This document shows positions 5,589 to 5,595 of a DNA stretch of 5,595 nucleotides, piece after piece; within the stretch, counting starts at the first letter, position 1, and each line of letters opens with the position of its first letter. The stretch lies in contig CANHJJ010000143.1 in the NCBI GenBank assembly GCA_947460565.1, forward strand, positions 1-5,595. The letters are read 5' to 3'. The notes under the pieces were generated by a model. That model ran no database searches. It was not told the origin of the DNA and saw only the letters and a list, made by a program, of their open reading frames with translations. The DNA is from Bacteroidota bacterium (GTDB lineage Bacteria > Bacteroidota > Bacteroidia > UKL13-3). A program made the translations under genes and the position numbers.

Positions 5589-5595
5589 GACATGC

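Noticed and set aside
5592..5595. Start of a further gene after the RsmH-like CDS
   Set aside because: An ATG lies 3 nt after the stop codon, similar to the hflX-menI junction, but only one codon and one base are visible, so no gene can be supported.

Overview
The window looks like a stretch of chromosome from a member of the Bacteroidota, with housekeeping genes all on the + strand. Three things point there. The DnaA linker runs into a block (IPGLKKVNIDSNLN, then FDNFIEGDCNRLARAAG) that I know from Sphingobacteria/Chitinophagales-type DnaA proteins. The genes have no Shine-Dalgarno sequences, only A/T-rich leaders. The candidate promoters fit the Bacteroidota -33/-7 pattern (TTTG / TAnnTTTG) rather than the E. 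coli one. The taxonomic call rests on memory of these families, not on a search.

Layout. Bases 7-1443 encode the replication initiator DnaA. It is followed at once by a strong intrinsic terminator with a 12-bp stem and a GTGA loop (1448-1477). Bases 1478-1835 carry no gene. They hold a chain of six hairpins (1538-1745) that looks like a palindromic intergenic repeat element, then a candidate promoter inside an imperfect dyad (1771-1812). Next come three closely packed genes: hflX (1836-3035, ribosome-splitting GTPase), a YdiI/MenI-type hotdog thioesterase (3038-3481, 2-nt gap) and a short MenF-type isochorismate synthase (3491-4489, 9-nt gap). A 49-nt spacer with a near-perfect -7 box and a tandem 8-bp repeat leads to an RsmH-family methyltransferase with an N-terminal extension of about 50 residues (4539-5588). 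A further ATG lies 3 nt after its stop, at the window edge (5592).

How the genes fit together. MenF makes the first committed compound of menaquinone synthesis, isochorismate, and a MenI-type thioesterase releases 1,4-dihydroxy-2-naphthoate later in the same pathway, so the two small genes form a menaquinone pair. HflX and the RsmH-like enzyme both act on ribosomes, but I see no direct functional link to the menaquinone pair beyond position.

I see no mobile-element gene, CRISPR array, tRNA or rRNA, and no clearly new multi-gene system. The items most worth a second look are the hairpin chain after dnaA, whose two twin hairpins differ by matched stem changes; the extended RsmH paralogue with its possibly leaderless start; the altered P-loop of DnaA; and the His-to-Asn change in the thioesterase active site.
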